A DNA stretch of 7,837 nucleotides from Methylococcales bacterium (GCA_023144875.1 JAGLEW010000206.1:1-7837); one strand, 5' to 3'. Positions 1 to 7,037 are shown, numbered from the stretch's first letter. Program-made: numbers and translations. The notes: generated by a model not told the origin, from the sequence alone.

Positions 1-1044
1 ACGGATATTTACATCATTTTCGGCACGTTTAATCATTGCTTCCACCGTGTTGTTGGCATTTTCATACTGGATCACAATGTTGGGGTATCTTTTTCGGTAA
101 ACCCTAAAGATTTCATCAGCAAAAGCCTGTCCAATAGACTCAACATTTTCAAAATCAAAAAAAACATATTTAAAATTTTCAATCCGAGCGAGAAGCCTTT
201 TTGCCTGACTTCTTGAGACTAAATTTTCTTGATTAATTCGTGCCATATTAACGGGGATAACAGTTTTATTAAACGCATAGCCCTCATCTTCACCGCCGCT
301 AAAAGTATCAAAAACCGCTTTATCGGTTCGGGTAGAATTAAGCGCAATTTCCATATAAACGCTGGTTCCGCCGACATAATTTTTAATATTATCAACAATT
401 GCATCGAGTTCACTTTCATGATGATGGGTAAAAACCAAATCATAGGAAAAGATGCAAAATACATCAAACATTTTTGAAGTAAAAAATATCCCTTGCCCTG
501 AATGATTTTCAGGGTCGGTGGTCAGTTTGCCTTTATAGAGTTCTAAAATCGCTTGTTTTTCATCGGATAATTTTTCTAATCGGGTAATGCGTTTAAAAAT
601 TCCCTCACCATCATCAACAATACTAATTGCAATTTTTTCTTTATCTCTTTTGACCGAAATAGCGCAGGTTTTTCCCTCAGAATGGTCAATCACATTATTC
701 ACCATTTCAGTAAAGCCATAAAAAACAATATCATCAATATTTTTTGGCACACCTTCAATGACCGATGAAAACTCATTTGAATAAATACTATGTTCAGAGG
801 TATTTTCATCTAGCAAAAAAACAAGTGTATTTTCTCGGCATTGACCTAATCTATAAATTTTATTGCGGGTTGTTCCTGCTGCCTCAAGCCAATCCTCGTC
901 CACTAATTTTTTTAAATGTTTATAAACCGCTTGTCTTGAAATTGAAAATATTTGACTGATATGTTGAGCAATATCATTCGGGTGATATTTAACATCCCTT
1001 AATATTTGACGACGAATACTTTTACTGCGAGTGCCTAAGGCCAT
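1..1044 (-). CDS. Winged-helix / GHKL ATPase / STAS-like (DUF4325) fusion protein, C-terminus cut by window edge
   Basis: The reading frame is open from ATG at 1044 to base 1 (348 residues, no stop), so the C-terminus lies outside the window. Residues about 10-67 form a winged helix-turn-helix (recognition helix around SRQAVYKHLKKL). Residues about 100-235 carry a GHKL-type ATPase fold: N-box E113-x3-N117-x3-H121, G1 box D145-G-E-G148, and G2 box with SGQGIFFTSK at 182-191. Residues about 275-348 match the STAS-like DUF4325 family (SRSQAKRLL, then FFDFENVESIGQAFADEIF). In known partner-switching systems a SpoIIAB/RsbW-like kinase and a STAS antagonist are separate proteins; here both folds sit on one chain with a DNA-binding domain. 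A cytoplasmic transcription regulator or signalling switch is inferred; the regulated genes are unknown. An in-frame TAA directly precedes the ATG, so the start cannot lie further upstream. No clear Shine-Dalgarno is seen. It follows the dismutase gene by 45 bases on the same strand. Confidence 0.85.
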   Translation of the reverse strand, partial: MALGTRSKSIRRQILRDVKYHPNDIAQHISQIFSISRQAVYKHLKKLVDEDWLEAAGTTRNKIYRLGQCRENTLVFLLDENTSEHSIYSNEFSSVIEGVPKNIDDIVFYGFTEMVNNVIDHSEGKTCAISVKRDKEKIAISIVDDGEGIFKRITRLEKLSDEKQAILELYKGKLTTDPENHSGQGIFFTSKMFDVFCIFSYDLVFTHHHESELDAIVDNIKNYVGGTSVYMEIALNSTRTDKAVFDTFSGGEDEGYAFNKTVIPVNMARINQENLVSRSQAKRLLARIENFKYVFFDFENVESIGQAFADEIFRVYRKRYPNIVIQYENANNTVEAMIKRAENDVNIR

Positions 1045-1075
1045 TTAATTAAACCAACGAGAATATTTAGAGCGA

Positions 1076-1108
1076 TTATTGTCAACCTTTTATGAATTTA
1101 TTGTCAAC
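1076..1108. repeat. Two direct copies of TTATTGTCAAC, 22 bp apart, in front of the wHTH-ATPase gene
   Basis: TTATTGTCAAC occurs at 1076-1086 and again at 1098-1108, a period of 22 bp or about two helical turns. The right copy lies in the last codons of the dismutase gene and the left copy in the 45-base gap before the wHTH-ATPase start at 1044. On the minus strand each copy reads GTTGACAATAA and contains a TTGACA hexamer, but neither has a convincing -10 element at 16-18 bp. The spacing and position fit an operator for the downstream winged-helix protein; chance or local duplication is also possible. Confidence 0.4.
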
Positions 1109-1797
1109 TGATAAGTTCGGCTGACTATATTCCAATCAATATGAGGCATAAATTTTTTAATATAATCGGCTTTATTATTTTTATAATCGACATAATAAGC
1201 ATGTTCATAGACATCTAATGCGATTAAAGGCGTAGACATCCACGGTAAACCATCTGCATGCTTATCACAAACCACATTATAAAGTTTTCCATTTAAAGTA
1301 TGTAGCGCTAACACGGCCCATCCTGATGCAGATGTGGCGCAGGCTTGAAAATCATTTGCCCACTTTTCCATTGAGCCAAAACGTTTTTCAATGGCGGTAC
1401 GAAGATTAAGACTCGGTGTATTTGAGGTGAGGGTCATACCAAAAAAATAGAGCTCATGCAATAAAACACTATTACTTTTATGCGCTCTAGCCCGTTGTGT
1501 TGCCCCATAAGCACCATTGGCGATTAACGAACCCGATTGAATTTTTTCATCGGCGGCTAAATAACCTCGTAAAGCGCCCTTATAATGTGCGTTAAAATGA
1601 GGTGTGAGTTGTTCTGCCGATAAAAAATTAGGAATGGATTGATGACGTAATGGCTTTGGTAGACCTGTTACCAGCCCACTTTGACCTGATAAAATTTCTT
1701 TAAGCCCTTTCGCTTGTGAATGGTTGGGTAAAATAAGCGCACTGGCTGTCGCTATTGATGAAAGGGCAAGAAAATGACGACGTGATAAAGTATTCAT
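1090..1797 (-). CDS. Tat-exported Fe/Mn-family superoxide dismutase with atypical second-sphere residues
   Basis: This 235-residue protein should dismutate superoxide to oxygen and peroxide outside the cytoplasm. It begins with a twin-arginine signal (SRRHFLAL, R6-R7), a hydrophobic stretch, and a likely cleavage after SQA at residue 29. Aligned by eye to E. coli SodB, the four metal ligands are intact: H71, H114, D195 and H199 within DVYEHAYY. Tyr34 is conserved as Y79. Other pocket residues differ: SodB His30 and His31 correspond to A75 and L76, Gln69 to S110, Trp124 to V162 and Trp158 to Y197. His180 falls where MnSOD has its active-site Gln146. Such a His is known in some SodFM subgroups, so metal preference (Fe, Mn or both) cannot be called. 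The ATG at 1797 has a good Shine-Dalgarno (AAAGGT, about 8 bases upstream). It lies 168 bases after the arsenate reductase gene and 45 bases before the ATPase gene. Confidence 0.88.
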   Translation of the reverse strand: MNTLSRRHFLALSSIATASALILPNHSQAKGLKEILSGQSGLVTGLPKPLRHQSIPNFLSAEQLTPHFNAHYKGALRGYLAADEKIQSGSLIANGAYGATQRARAHKSNSVLLHELYFFGMTLTSNTPSLNLRTAIEKRFGSMEKWANDFQACATSASGWAVLALHTLNGKLYNVVCDKHADGLPWMSTPLIALDVYEHAYYVDYKNNKADYIKKFMPHIDWNIVSRTYQLTINS

Positions 1798-1827
1798 AAT
1801 TAGTACCTTTTAAACAAAAATGTCAAT

Positions 1828-1868
1828 ATACCGTATTTTAAAATAAAACATCCATAGAAATACCGTAT
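1828..1868. promoter_or_regulatory. Twin ATACCGTAT elements upstream of the dismutase gene (candidate operator)
   Basis: The 9-mer ATACCGTAT, an odd palindrome (ATAC-C-GTAT), occurs at 1828-1836 and 1860-1868. The centres are 32 bp apart, about three helical turns, and both lie 30-70 bases upstream of the dismutase start at 1797. Repeated, helically phased half-palindromes in front of a stress gene are typical of repressor or activator sites. I do not recognise the motif as belonging to a specific regulator family. Confidence 0.4.
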
Positions 1869-1965
1869 AAAATAGGGTAATAGCGGCATTATTTGATGAT
1901 TAACAGACGTCTTATATAAATCTAATTATAGGTCAATTAAAAAGCCATATTATGTTGTTTAGCGG

Positions 1966-2448
1966 TTATTGAGAGATGAGTTTCCCGATCGCGTTAAGCA
2001 TGGTGGTGGCTTTTTCTTTCGACATATTTGTCAAAGGCAGGGCGATTAACTGATTAACACGCAAGGTTAGTGTGGCAAAGACTTTTTCAAAGGCGGCAAT
2101 TTTTTCAGCATTAGACCCTTTTACATGCCCTGGGTCTGATACCCCCCAATGTACTTTAATTGCATCACCTAAATAAGCAGGACAGGTTTCCCCAGCGGCA
2201 TTATCACAAACGGTAATAACAATATCCATTGGCTGGTCTTGAAAATCATTCCATGATTGACTGACATAGCCTTCGGTCGCTAAGTCATGGCGTACTAAGG
2301 TGGCTAATGCACCTTTATTAATACGCCCAATAGGGTGGCTTCCTGCTGAAAAAGCGTTAAATTTCCCAGCGCCTAAATGATTGATTAACGCTTCTCCCAT
2401 GACACTGCGACAGGAATTTCCCGTACAAATAACAAATACATTTATCAC
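1966..2448 (-). CDS. arsC: Arsenate reductase, low-molecular-weight phosphatase fold (thioredoxin-coupled type)
   Basis: The 160-residue protein reduces arsenate to arsenite in the cytoplasm using a cysteine relay. The P-loop CX5R is C8-TGNSC-R14 followed by Ser15. The two further redox cysteines of the thioredoxin-coupled family (S. aureus pI258 ArsC C10/C82/C89) are present as C81 and C89 in VCDNAAGETCP. The general acid Asp is D105 in SDPG. All three cysteines argue for a reductase over a plain tyrosine phosphatase. The protein has about 20 residues beyond the usual core end (roughly 141-160, KEKATTMLNAIGKLI), predicted helical. The start is GTG at 2448: no in-frame ATG lies near the N-terminus, the P-loop must stay in frame close to it, and AAGGA lies 7 bases upstream. 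No arsR, arsB or acr3 is in the window. It follows the AGCS gene by 77 bases. Confidence 0.9.
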   Translation of the reverse strand: MINVFVICTGNSCRSVMGEALINHLGAGKFNAFSAGSHPIGRINKGALATLVRHDLATEGYVSQSWNDFQDQPMDIVITVCDNAAGETCPAYLGDAIKVHWGVSDPGHVKGSNAEKIAAFEKVFATLTLRVNQLIALPLTNMSKEKATTMLNAIGKLISQ

Positions 2449-2455
2449 TGATTAA

Positions 2456-2460
2456 TCCTT
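2456..2460 (-). promoter_or_regulatory. Shine-Dalgarno AAGGA that fixes the GTG start of arsC
   Basis: On the minus strand AAGGA ends 7 bases before the GTG at 2448-2446. An ATG (2442-2440 area) exists only in another frame. This spacing and the location of the active-site P-loop at residues 8-14 support GTG as the true start. Confidence 0.65.
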
Positions 2461-2525
2461 GGTTTTTATAAACGTGTCCACATTAAGTGGTTGCCTGTTG
2501 TATTTATGACTTAAGTTCACGATGT

Positions 2526-3857
2526 TTAAAAAATGTATTTCTTAGTTAATCTGAAAATAACGGGGCTTAATAATGCCAGTGCAATGAGGTTTGGAATGGC
2601 CATTAAAGCATTCATAATATCGGAGATTACCCAGATAATCGCCAGTTTTCCCATAGCACCTGCAGGAATAGCGCATAACCATAATAAGCGATAGGGAAGG
2701 ATGATTTTTTTGCCAAATAAATATTCAGCACAGCGTTCGCCATAGTAGCTCCAGCCTAAAATAGTGGTAAAGGCAAACACCGTTAAGCCAAAAACCACCA
2801 CATAACCGCCCATTTCTGGCAAGCCTGTGCTGAACGCTAAGGTTGATAGCGCCGCGCCTGTTTCGCCACTGTTCCAGACCCCTGTTAAAATAATTACTAA
2901 GGCGGTCATCGTACAAATCATAAGTGTATCTATAAAAGTTCCTAACATTGCAACCATCCCTTGTTCAACGGGGTTATTGGTTTTTGCGGCGGCATGAGCG
3001 ATGGGCGCACTTCCAAGCCCTGCTTCGTTTGAAAATATACCGCGTGCGACCCCAAACCGAATCGCCGCCCATAAGGTTGCGCCTGCAAAACCACCCACAG
3101 CCGCCGTTTGGGTAAAAGCACTTTTAAAAATTAATACAAACGCGTGTGGTACTTCCGATATATGAGAAAAAATCACCCATAAAGCGCAAACAATATAGGC
3201 AATTGCCATGATGGGAACTAATTTCGCCGCCACTTTGGCAATATTCCCAATGCCGCCCATAATCACTAAGCCTGATAAAACCGTTAAGGCAATGGCGGTT
3301 TGCCATGTAGGTATGCTAAACACAGTTCCCACGGCATCGGCGACCGAATTAGCTTGTACCATGTTGCCAATTCCAAAAGAAGCAAGCGTTCCGAAGACCG
3401 CAAATAACGTTGCCAAAAATTTCCAGTGACTTTTTAAGCCATTTTTTATGTAATACATCGGGCCGCCAAGATAACGCCCTGTCGAATCTTTTTCACGATA
3501 TTCAATCGCTAAAACCGCCTCCCCATATTTGGTTGCCATGCCGAATAAAGCCGTCACCCACATCCAAAAAATTGCCCCAGGCCCGCCTAAATAAATAGCG
3601 GTAGCAACCCCTGCAATATTTCCCGTTCCAATGGTCGCGGATAAAGCGGTCATTAAAGCCTGAAACGGCGTAATGTCGCCTTGTTTTTCCGAATTTCGTC
3701 CTTGCCAAAGCATTTTCAGGGCAAAAAATGTTTTTCGCCATGTGAAGCATTTTAAGCCAAAGGTTAAATAGACCCCGATTCCAACCAATAACACCAACGT
3801 TATAGGCCCCCAAACAAAGCTACTTATTTGTTTTAAAATCGCTTCAATTGCATTCAT
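2526..3857 (-). CDS. AGCS-family sodium:alanine/glycine symporter
   Basis: This 443-residue inner-membrane protein belongs to the alanine-or-glycine:cation symporter family, which imports small neutral amino acids with Na+ (or H+). The family signatures are in order: GTGNIAGVA (77-85) in the broken first core helix, GGPMYYI (131-137), SNEAGLGSAPIAHAA (276-290) in the second broken helix, and GWSYYGERC (368-376). Roughly eleven hydrophobic segments run along the chain, from residues 17-33 to 418-436, and length is normal for the family. The exact substrate cannot be read. The ATG at 3857 lies 2 bases after the DUF502 stop, so translation is probably coupled; its own Shine-Dalgarno is weak. No truncation or frameshift is seen. 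Confidence 0.93.
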   Translation of the reverse strand: MNAIEAILKQISSFVWGPITLVLLVGIGVYLTFGLKCFTWRKTFFALKMLWQGRNSEKQGDITPFQALMTALSATIGTGNIAGVATAIYLGGPGAIFWMWVTALFGMATKYGEAVLAIEYREKDSTGRYLGGPMYYIKNGLKSHWKFLATLFAVFGTLASFGIGNMVQANSVADAVGTVFSIPTWQTAIALTVLSGLVIMGGIGNIAKVAAKLVPIMAIAYIVCALWVIFSHISEVPHAFVLIFKSAFTQTAAVGGFAGATLWAAIRFGVARGIFSNEAGLGSAPIAHAAAKTNNPVEQGMVAMLGTFIDTLMICTMTALVIILTGVWNSGETGAALSTLAFSTGLPEMGGYVVVFGLTVFAFTTILGWSYYGERCAEYLFGKKIILPYRLLWLCAIPAGAMGKLAIIWVISDIMNALMAIPNLIALALLSPVIFRLTKKYIF

Positions 3858-3859
3858 GA

Positions 3860-4435
3860 TTAGGTCAACTTCTGAATTTCTTCAGCTTGGTTAAAATCAA
3901 CACCTACACTAATAATAAAGCTGGTGGCTTCTTCAATGTCCATTTTGGATTTCACCACATGGGCTTCATCTACGATAATGGTAAAACCTGAGGTTGGATT
4001 CGGTGAGGTAGGGACAAATAAAATGTATTTATTATTAGATTTGTTGGTCACATAAGCAGGAACCCATAAGCCTTTTTTAGGGTATTCAATGTAAACCACT
4101 TCCCTTGCTACATTGCTGCCTTGCCCTGAGAACATATTGACAATTTTTTTGGTAACCCGATAAATAGTGTTTAATAATGGAATTCGATCAATCACCGCAT
4201 CAATGCTGGCAATAATCAAAGAACGACCCTGTGCAACGCGATAGCCTACATAAGTAAAAATGAGAAAACTCGTCACTAACAGCGCAATGGTCATCAAATA
4301 ATTATCCGCATAGTTGTAGACCATTTTGAACGCATCACCCATCATTCTTTTTACAAAGAGGATTATTTCAGCAATAACGACCACGGGAATAAAGGCTAAT
4401 ATTCCAATTAAGAAATAATTAAAAAAATTTTTCAT
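3860..4435 (-). CDS. DUF502 family two-TM inner-membrane protein
   Basis: The 191-residue protein has two membrane helices near the N-terminus (about 8-29 and 46-68) followed by a soluble domain with the DUF502 hallmarks: IPLLNTIYRVTKKIV (85-99), VYIEYPKKGLWVPAYVT (114-130) and FVPTSPNPTSGF (140-151). DUF502 proteins are widespread in Proteobacteria and their biochemical role is not established. The ATG at 4435 has a Shine-Dalgarno (AGGAA) and starts 28 bases after the ligase-like stop. The stop lies 2 bases before the AGCS start, so all three genes are probably cotranscribed. Its leader AGGAACCCGC is repeated in front of the lipoprotein gene at 7729. Family call is secure; function is unknown. 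Confidence 0.9.
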   Translation of the reverse strand: MKNFFNYFLIGILAFIPVVVIAEIILFVKRMMGDAFKMVYNYADNYLMTIALLVTSFLIFTYVGYRVAQGRSLIIASIDAVIDRIPLLNTIYRVTKKIVNMFSGQGSNVAREVVYIEYPKKGLWVPAYVTNKSNNKYILFVPTSPNPTSGFTIIVDEAHVVKSKMDIEEATSFIISVGVDFNQAEEIQKLT

Positions 4436-4463
4436 GCGGGTTCCTTTTTATTATTTTATAACA

Positions 4464-6413
4464 TTAACAATCAATTAATTCTAAATACTCTTTTTCTGTT
4501 ACGATGCGAACATTGTGTTTTTTAGCGTGCGTAATTTTGGTTGCGCCGACTTTTTCACCCACAACCAGCCAATCGGTTTTTCCTGTAACACGGTTACCAA
4601 TTTTTGCCCCGAGCGCTTTTGCTTGTTTTTTCATGGCATCACGTGAGCCTTGTTGCATTTTACCCGTAAAAACCAACTGCTTGTTAGTTACTATAGTTGC
4701 TTTTAATGGGTTTAAAGTAATTATTTCGGTTTTATTTAAGGCAAAACCTAATTGGTAAATAGCCTTAAATAAAGGGGTTATTTGTACTAATTCCTTAACG
4801 ATAATAGCCGCCGTTTTTTCAGCAAAACCTTCGATGGCAATAATATCCGTCTCGGTTAAGGTAAATAAGCTCATCAGAGGATGTTGCTCTAATAATTTTT
4901 CACAATTTCCTAACCCCAATCTTAATAAACCAAAGGCGGCTAAAAATCGCCAATCTTCGATGGTTTCAATGCGGCTACGCCTTAATTCATTGACTAAATT
5001 TTCAGATTGTTTATCCCCAAACCCAAAGCGCTTAAAATCCTCAGATGTTAAGGCATAAACGTGTGGTATTTGATAAACCTCATTATCGTATAATTTTTGA
5101 ATAGTCGCTTGACCAAAGCCATCATTATTGGCTAAGGTTTTAAAAAAATACGCCATTGTATTCGCGATTTGTGCAGGACAACTGACATGATTGGTGCAAA
5201 TAAGGAAATCACTTTCCCAGATTAACGCCCCCTCACAACTTGGACAGTTTTCAGGAATTTGTGGGCTTGCGGGTTGTAACACTTGTTCAATTTTAGGAAT
5301 TACTTCGCCACTGCGAGATAATTCGACAACCGCACCAATACCGATGCCTTTTTCTTTGACCATTTTATAATGATGTACGGTTGCACGACGAATTAACGCG
5401 CCACTCAAACGCACAGGTTCTAATTCCGCCACAGGGGTGATTCGTCCTGTACGAGAGGTTTGCGGAGTTACACTAAGCACCTTAACCTCAGCGGTGGCTA
5501 AATTTTCTTTATACGCAATTTGCCAACGATGATGATGACGGGTCGCACCCATTGCCTGTTTTAGCTCAGTATCCGTGACTTCTAAAACAACTCCATCCAC
5601 ATCGTAATCGGTTTGATGCCAAATAGATTTAATAATACCATCAAAATCGGCTAACAGCGTTTTCACATCCCCTATCCAATCAGGCAAAAGCACAAACGGG
5701 AAAAATACCGCCGCCCCTGCTTTGATCGCCTGCTCTGCATGAGGACTTAACGATTTTTCTTTAATAATACTCGCCTGAAAATTACGACTGTTATCAAAAT
5801 CAGCGGCTAAATGTTGATTAAAATAGCGTTTACTAATCACCACCTCGCCTGCGCCTAAGCCTCGTTCACCTTGCGTCGCCACGAGTAAGCCGCGATCAAA
5901 GGCACGCGTAATATCCGTTCCTTTGACCCCATCGCCTCGTGTATAAAGTTTTTTACCATCATCATAAGCGGCATAGCCATCTAATTTAGGCGTCACTCGA
6001 AATTGTAACGATTCTAACGGTTTGTTTAACGATAACGCCGATTTTTCAACCCGTGCAACCCAGCGCTCAATTTCATCATGAGTATACGCTTTATCGGTTG
6101 ACAGCATTTTTTCAGGTAATGCAATGGTTTTACTATTCGTAACAGGCTCAGGCTCTACGTGAAGTAAAAAAGGATGCTGAGGGTCACGCTTTTTAAGTTC
6201 AGCGCTAAACACAAAATCATAATCGGCATCACTCATCAACGGCTCACCACCACGATACAGTGCATTACAAATCGTAAGGCATTCAACCAATGCTTCCAAA
6301 GTAAGGCTCTGAGGTTGCTTATCATGAATTATTTGAAAAAATGCCATTTCCGTACAATGCATTAATTCAAGATTCGCGTGTTGCAATAAGGTGTGTTGAT
6401 GAGTCGTAAACAT
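4464..6413 (-). CDS. Divergent NAD+-dependent DNA ligase (LigA) paralogue
   Basis: The 649-residue protein has the full LigA domain order: Ia-like N-terminus with SDADYD (61-66); adenylation domain with K143-LDG and RGDG (159-162); OB fold with SRTGRITPVA (320-329); four-Cys zinc finger (C390, C393, C406, C412); helix-hairpin-helix region (about 430-545); and C-terminal BRCT (about 576-649). The nucleophile Lys, motif III Glu (E190), NSRN arginine (R210), D273-G and Y-K302 align with E. coli LigA residues. Four residues essential in E. coli LigA are replaced: Glu113 to T141, Arg208 to K218, Arg277 to W265, and the motif IV Lys290 to E278. The nucleotidyltransferase core is also about 40 residues shorter between motifs I and IV. 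This is a second, divergent ligase and probably not the housekeeping one. Activity is uncertain. It starts 5 bases after the upstream gene with no obvious Shine-Dalgarno, so translation is probably coupled. It is first in a tight block with DUF502 and AGCS. Confidence 0.85.
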   Translation of the reverse strand: MFTTHQHTLLQHANLELMHCTEMAFFQIIHDKQPQSLTLEALVECLTICNALYRGGEPLMSDADYDFVFSAELKKRDPQHPFLLHVEPEPVTNSKTIALPEKMLSTDKAYTHDEIERWVARVEKSALSLNKPLESLQFRVTPKLDGYAAYDDGKKLYTRGDGVKGTDITRAFDRGLLVATQGERGLGAGEVVISKRYFNQHLAADFDNSRNFQASIIKEKSLSPHAEQAIKAGAAVFFPFVLLPDWIGDVKTLLADFDGIIKSIWHQTDYDVDGVVLEVTDTELKQAMGATRHHHRWQIAYKENLATAEVKVLSVTPQTSRTGRITPVAELEPVRLSGALIRRATVHHYKMVKEKGIGIGAVVELSRSGEVIPKIEQVLQPASPQIPENCPSCEGALIWESDFLICTNHVSCPAQIANTMAYFFKTLANNDGFGQATIQKLYDNEVYQIPHVYALTSEDFKRFGFGDKQSENLVNELRRSRIETIEDWRFLAAFGLLRLGLGNCEKLLEQHPLMSLFTLTETDIIAIEGFAEKTAAIIVKELVQITPLFKAIYQLGFALNKTEIITLNPLKATIVTNKQLVFTGKMQQGSRDAMKKQAKALGAKIGNRVTGKTDWLVVGEKVGATKITHAKKHNVRIVTEKEYLELIDC

Positions 6414-6418
6414 AATAG

Positions 6419-6898
6419 TTAATAAGTAAGTTTTTCGGGTACCACTATTTTAGTCTCAACGGTCGATTTTGCTTTTACTTCAGGTTTTTGTGTTTCTTTC
6501 GCCTTAGAAACTTTTACCAACCAACCGTGTGCATTTTGACACTCTAATTTTGCGGCGGCAAACACGTTAATTCGTATGAATTTCCCTGTAAATTTGGCAG
6601 GAATTTTACTGGTTATTTTATGAAAACTACTATTGCTTTCAACGGTGTGTTCCACCTTCTCTTTCTTCATCATAATCCGAACACTTTCAGGGGCAACTTT
6701 ACTGGATAAGGTAAAACTAAACTCAGACTCAGGCGCAACTTCAATCCGCTCAGGGACTTTGTAAACAGGCAAAGAAAATTTATCAAAATGGGGTTTTTGA
6801 CACTGTTCAGCCATTGGCTTGCCATTATAGGCATTAGCGCTATAGCTTAGGGTTAAGGCAGAAAAAAGGAACATCATTTTTAAGGAGTTTTTTATCAT
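6419..6898 (-). CDS. Small exported protein of unknown function
   Basis: Using ATG at 6898 the product has 159 residues. Residues 1-23 look like a Sec signal peptide (basic MIKNSLK, then a hydrophobic core, then SANA with likely cleavage after A23). The mature part starts YNGKP and has two cysteines (C33, C120) that could form a periplasmic disulfide, a beta-rich middle, and a Lys/Glu-rich tail (roughly 130-153). I do not recognise a family. A longer frame reaches ATG 6949 (17 more residues), but the extra stretch has no Shine-Dalgarno and would put a hydrophobic segment ahead of a complete signal peptide. The ATG at 6898 has only a weak AGTGA upstream. It lies 5 bases before the ligase paralogue and is first of the minus-strand block. 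Confidence 0.7.
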   Translation of the reverse strand: MIKNSLKMMFLFSALTLSYSANAYNGKPMAEQCQKPHFDKFSLPVYKVPERIEVAPESEFSFTLSSKVAPESVRIMMKKEKVEHTVESNSSFHKITSKIPAKFTGKFIRINVFAAAKLECQNAHGWLVKVSKAKETQKPEVKAKSTVETKIVVPEKLTY

Positions 6899-6911
6899 TA
6901 TTTTCACTTTA

Positions 6912-6939
6912 ATAATAGGGATGAGAACAAATACAGCAA
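6912..6939 (-). promoter_or_regulatory. Candidate promoter for the exported protein and ligase block
   Basis: On the minus strand TTGCTG (6939-6934) is followed after 16 bases by TATTAT (6917-6912), close to the sigma-70 consensus. Transcription would begin near 6905, leaving only a very short leader before ATG 6898, so either leader-poor translation or a different promoter is involved. Confidence 0.25.
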
Positions 6940-7021
6940 CAACGAGCATTATTGTAACAACGTTTTTTATTGTAAAGATATTATTATTTTAGTGATTTTT
7001 GAGACCTCGAAAAGGCCATTC

Positions 7022-7037
7022 CGTGAAATATGTCACA
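7022..7037. promoter_or_regulatory. CRP/Vfr-like palindrome in the divergent region
   Basis: CGTGA, six bases, TCACA matches the CRP-family consensus TGTGA-N6-TCACA at 9 of 10 positions. It lies between the divergent genes, 124 bases from the start at 6898 and 108 from that at 7145. With the candidate plus-strand promoter its centre would be about 90 bases upstream of transcription start, near a typical CRP position. Confidence 0.4.

Noticed and set aside
219..477. Overlapping frames on both strands within the ATPase gene.
   Set aside because: They lie inside the well-supported wHTH-GHKL-STAS-like frame and show no domain or ribosome-binding site.
765..959. Plus-strand 64-codon frame.
   Set aside because: It is antisense to the winged-helix coding region and has no recognisable domain or Shine-Dalgarno.
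1080..1085. TTGACA on the minus strand before the wHTH gene as a -35 element.
   Set aside because: No acceptable -10 lies 16-18 bases downstream, and the hexamer is part of the direct repeat.
1821..1826. TTGACA on the minus strand as a -35 for the dismutase.
   Set aside because: The matching -10 would fall on the start codon region, leaving no leader for the AAAGGT Shine-Dalgarno.
2478..2490. Small hairpin CCAC/GTGG in the gap before arsC.
   Set aside because: Only a 4-bp stem with no T run behind it; too weak to call a terminator.
3124..3813. Several small frames of both strands inside the AGCS gene.
   Set aside because: They are shadows of a full-length, domain-complete transporter gene.
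6899..6949. Longer start for the exported protein at ATG 6949.
   Set aside because: It adds 17 residues that lack a Shine-Dalgarno and precede a complete Sec signal peptide, so ATG 6898 is preferred.
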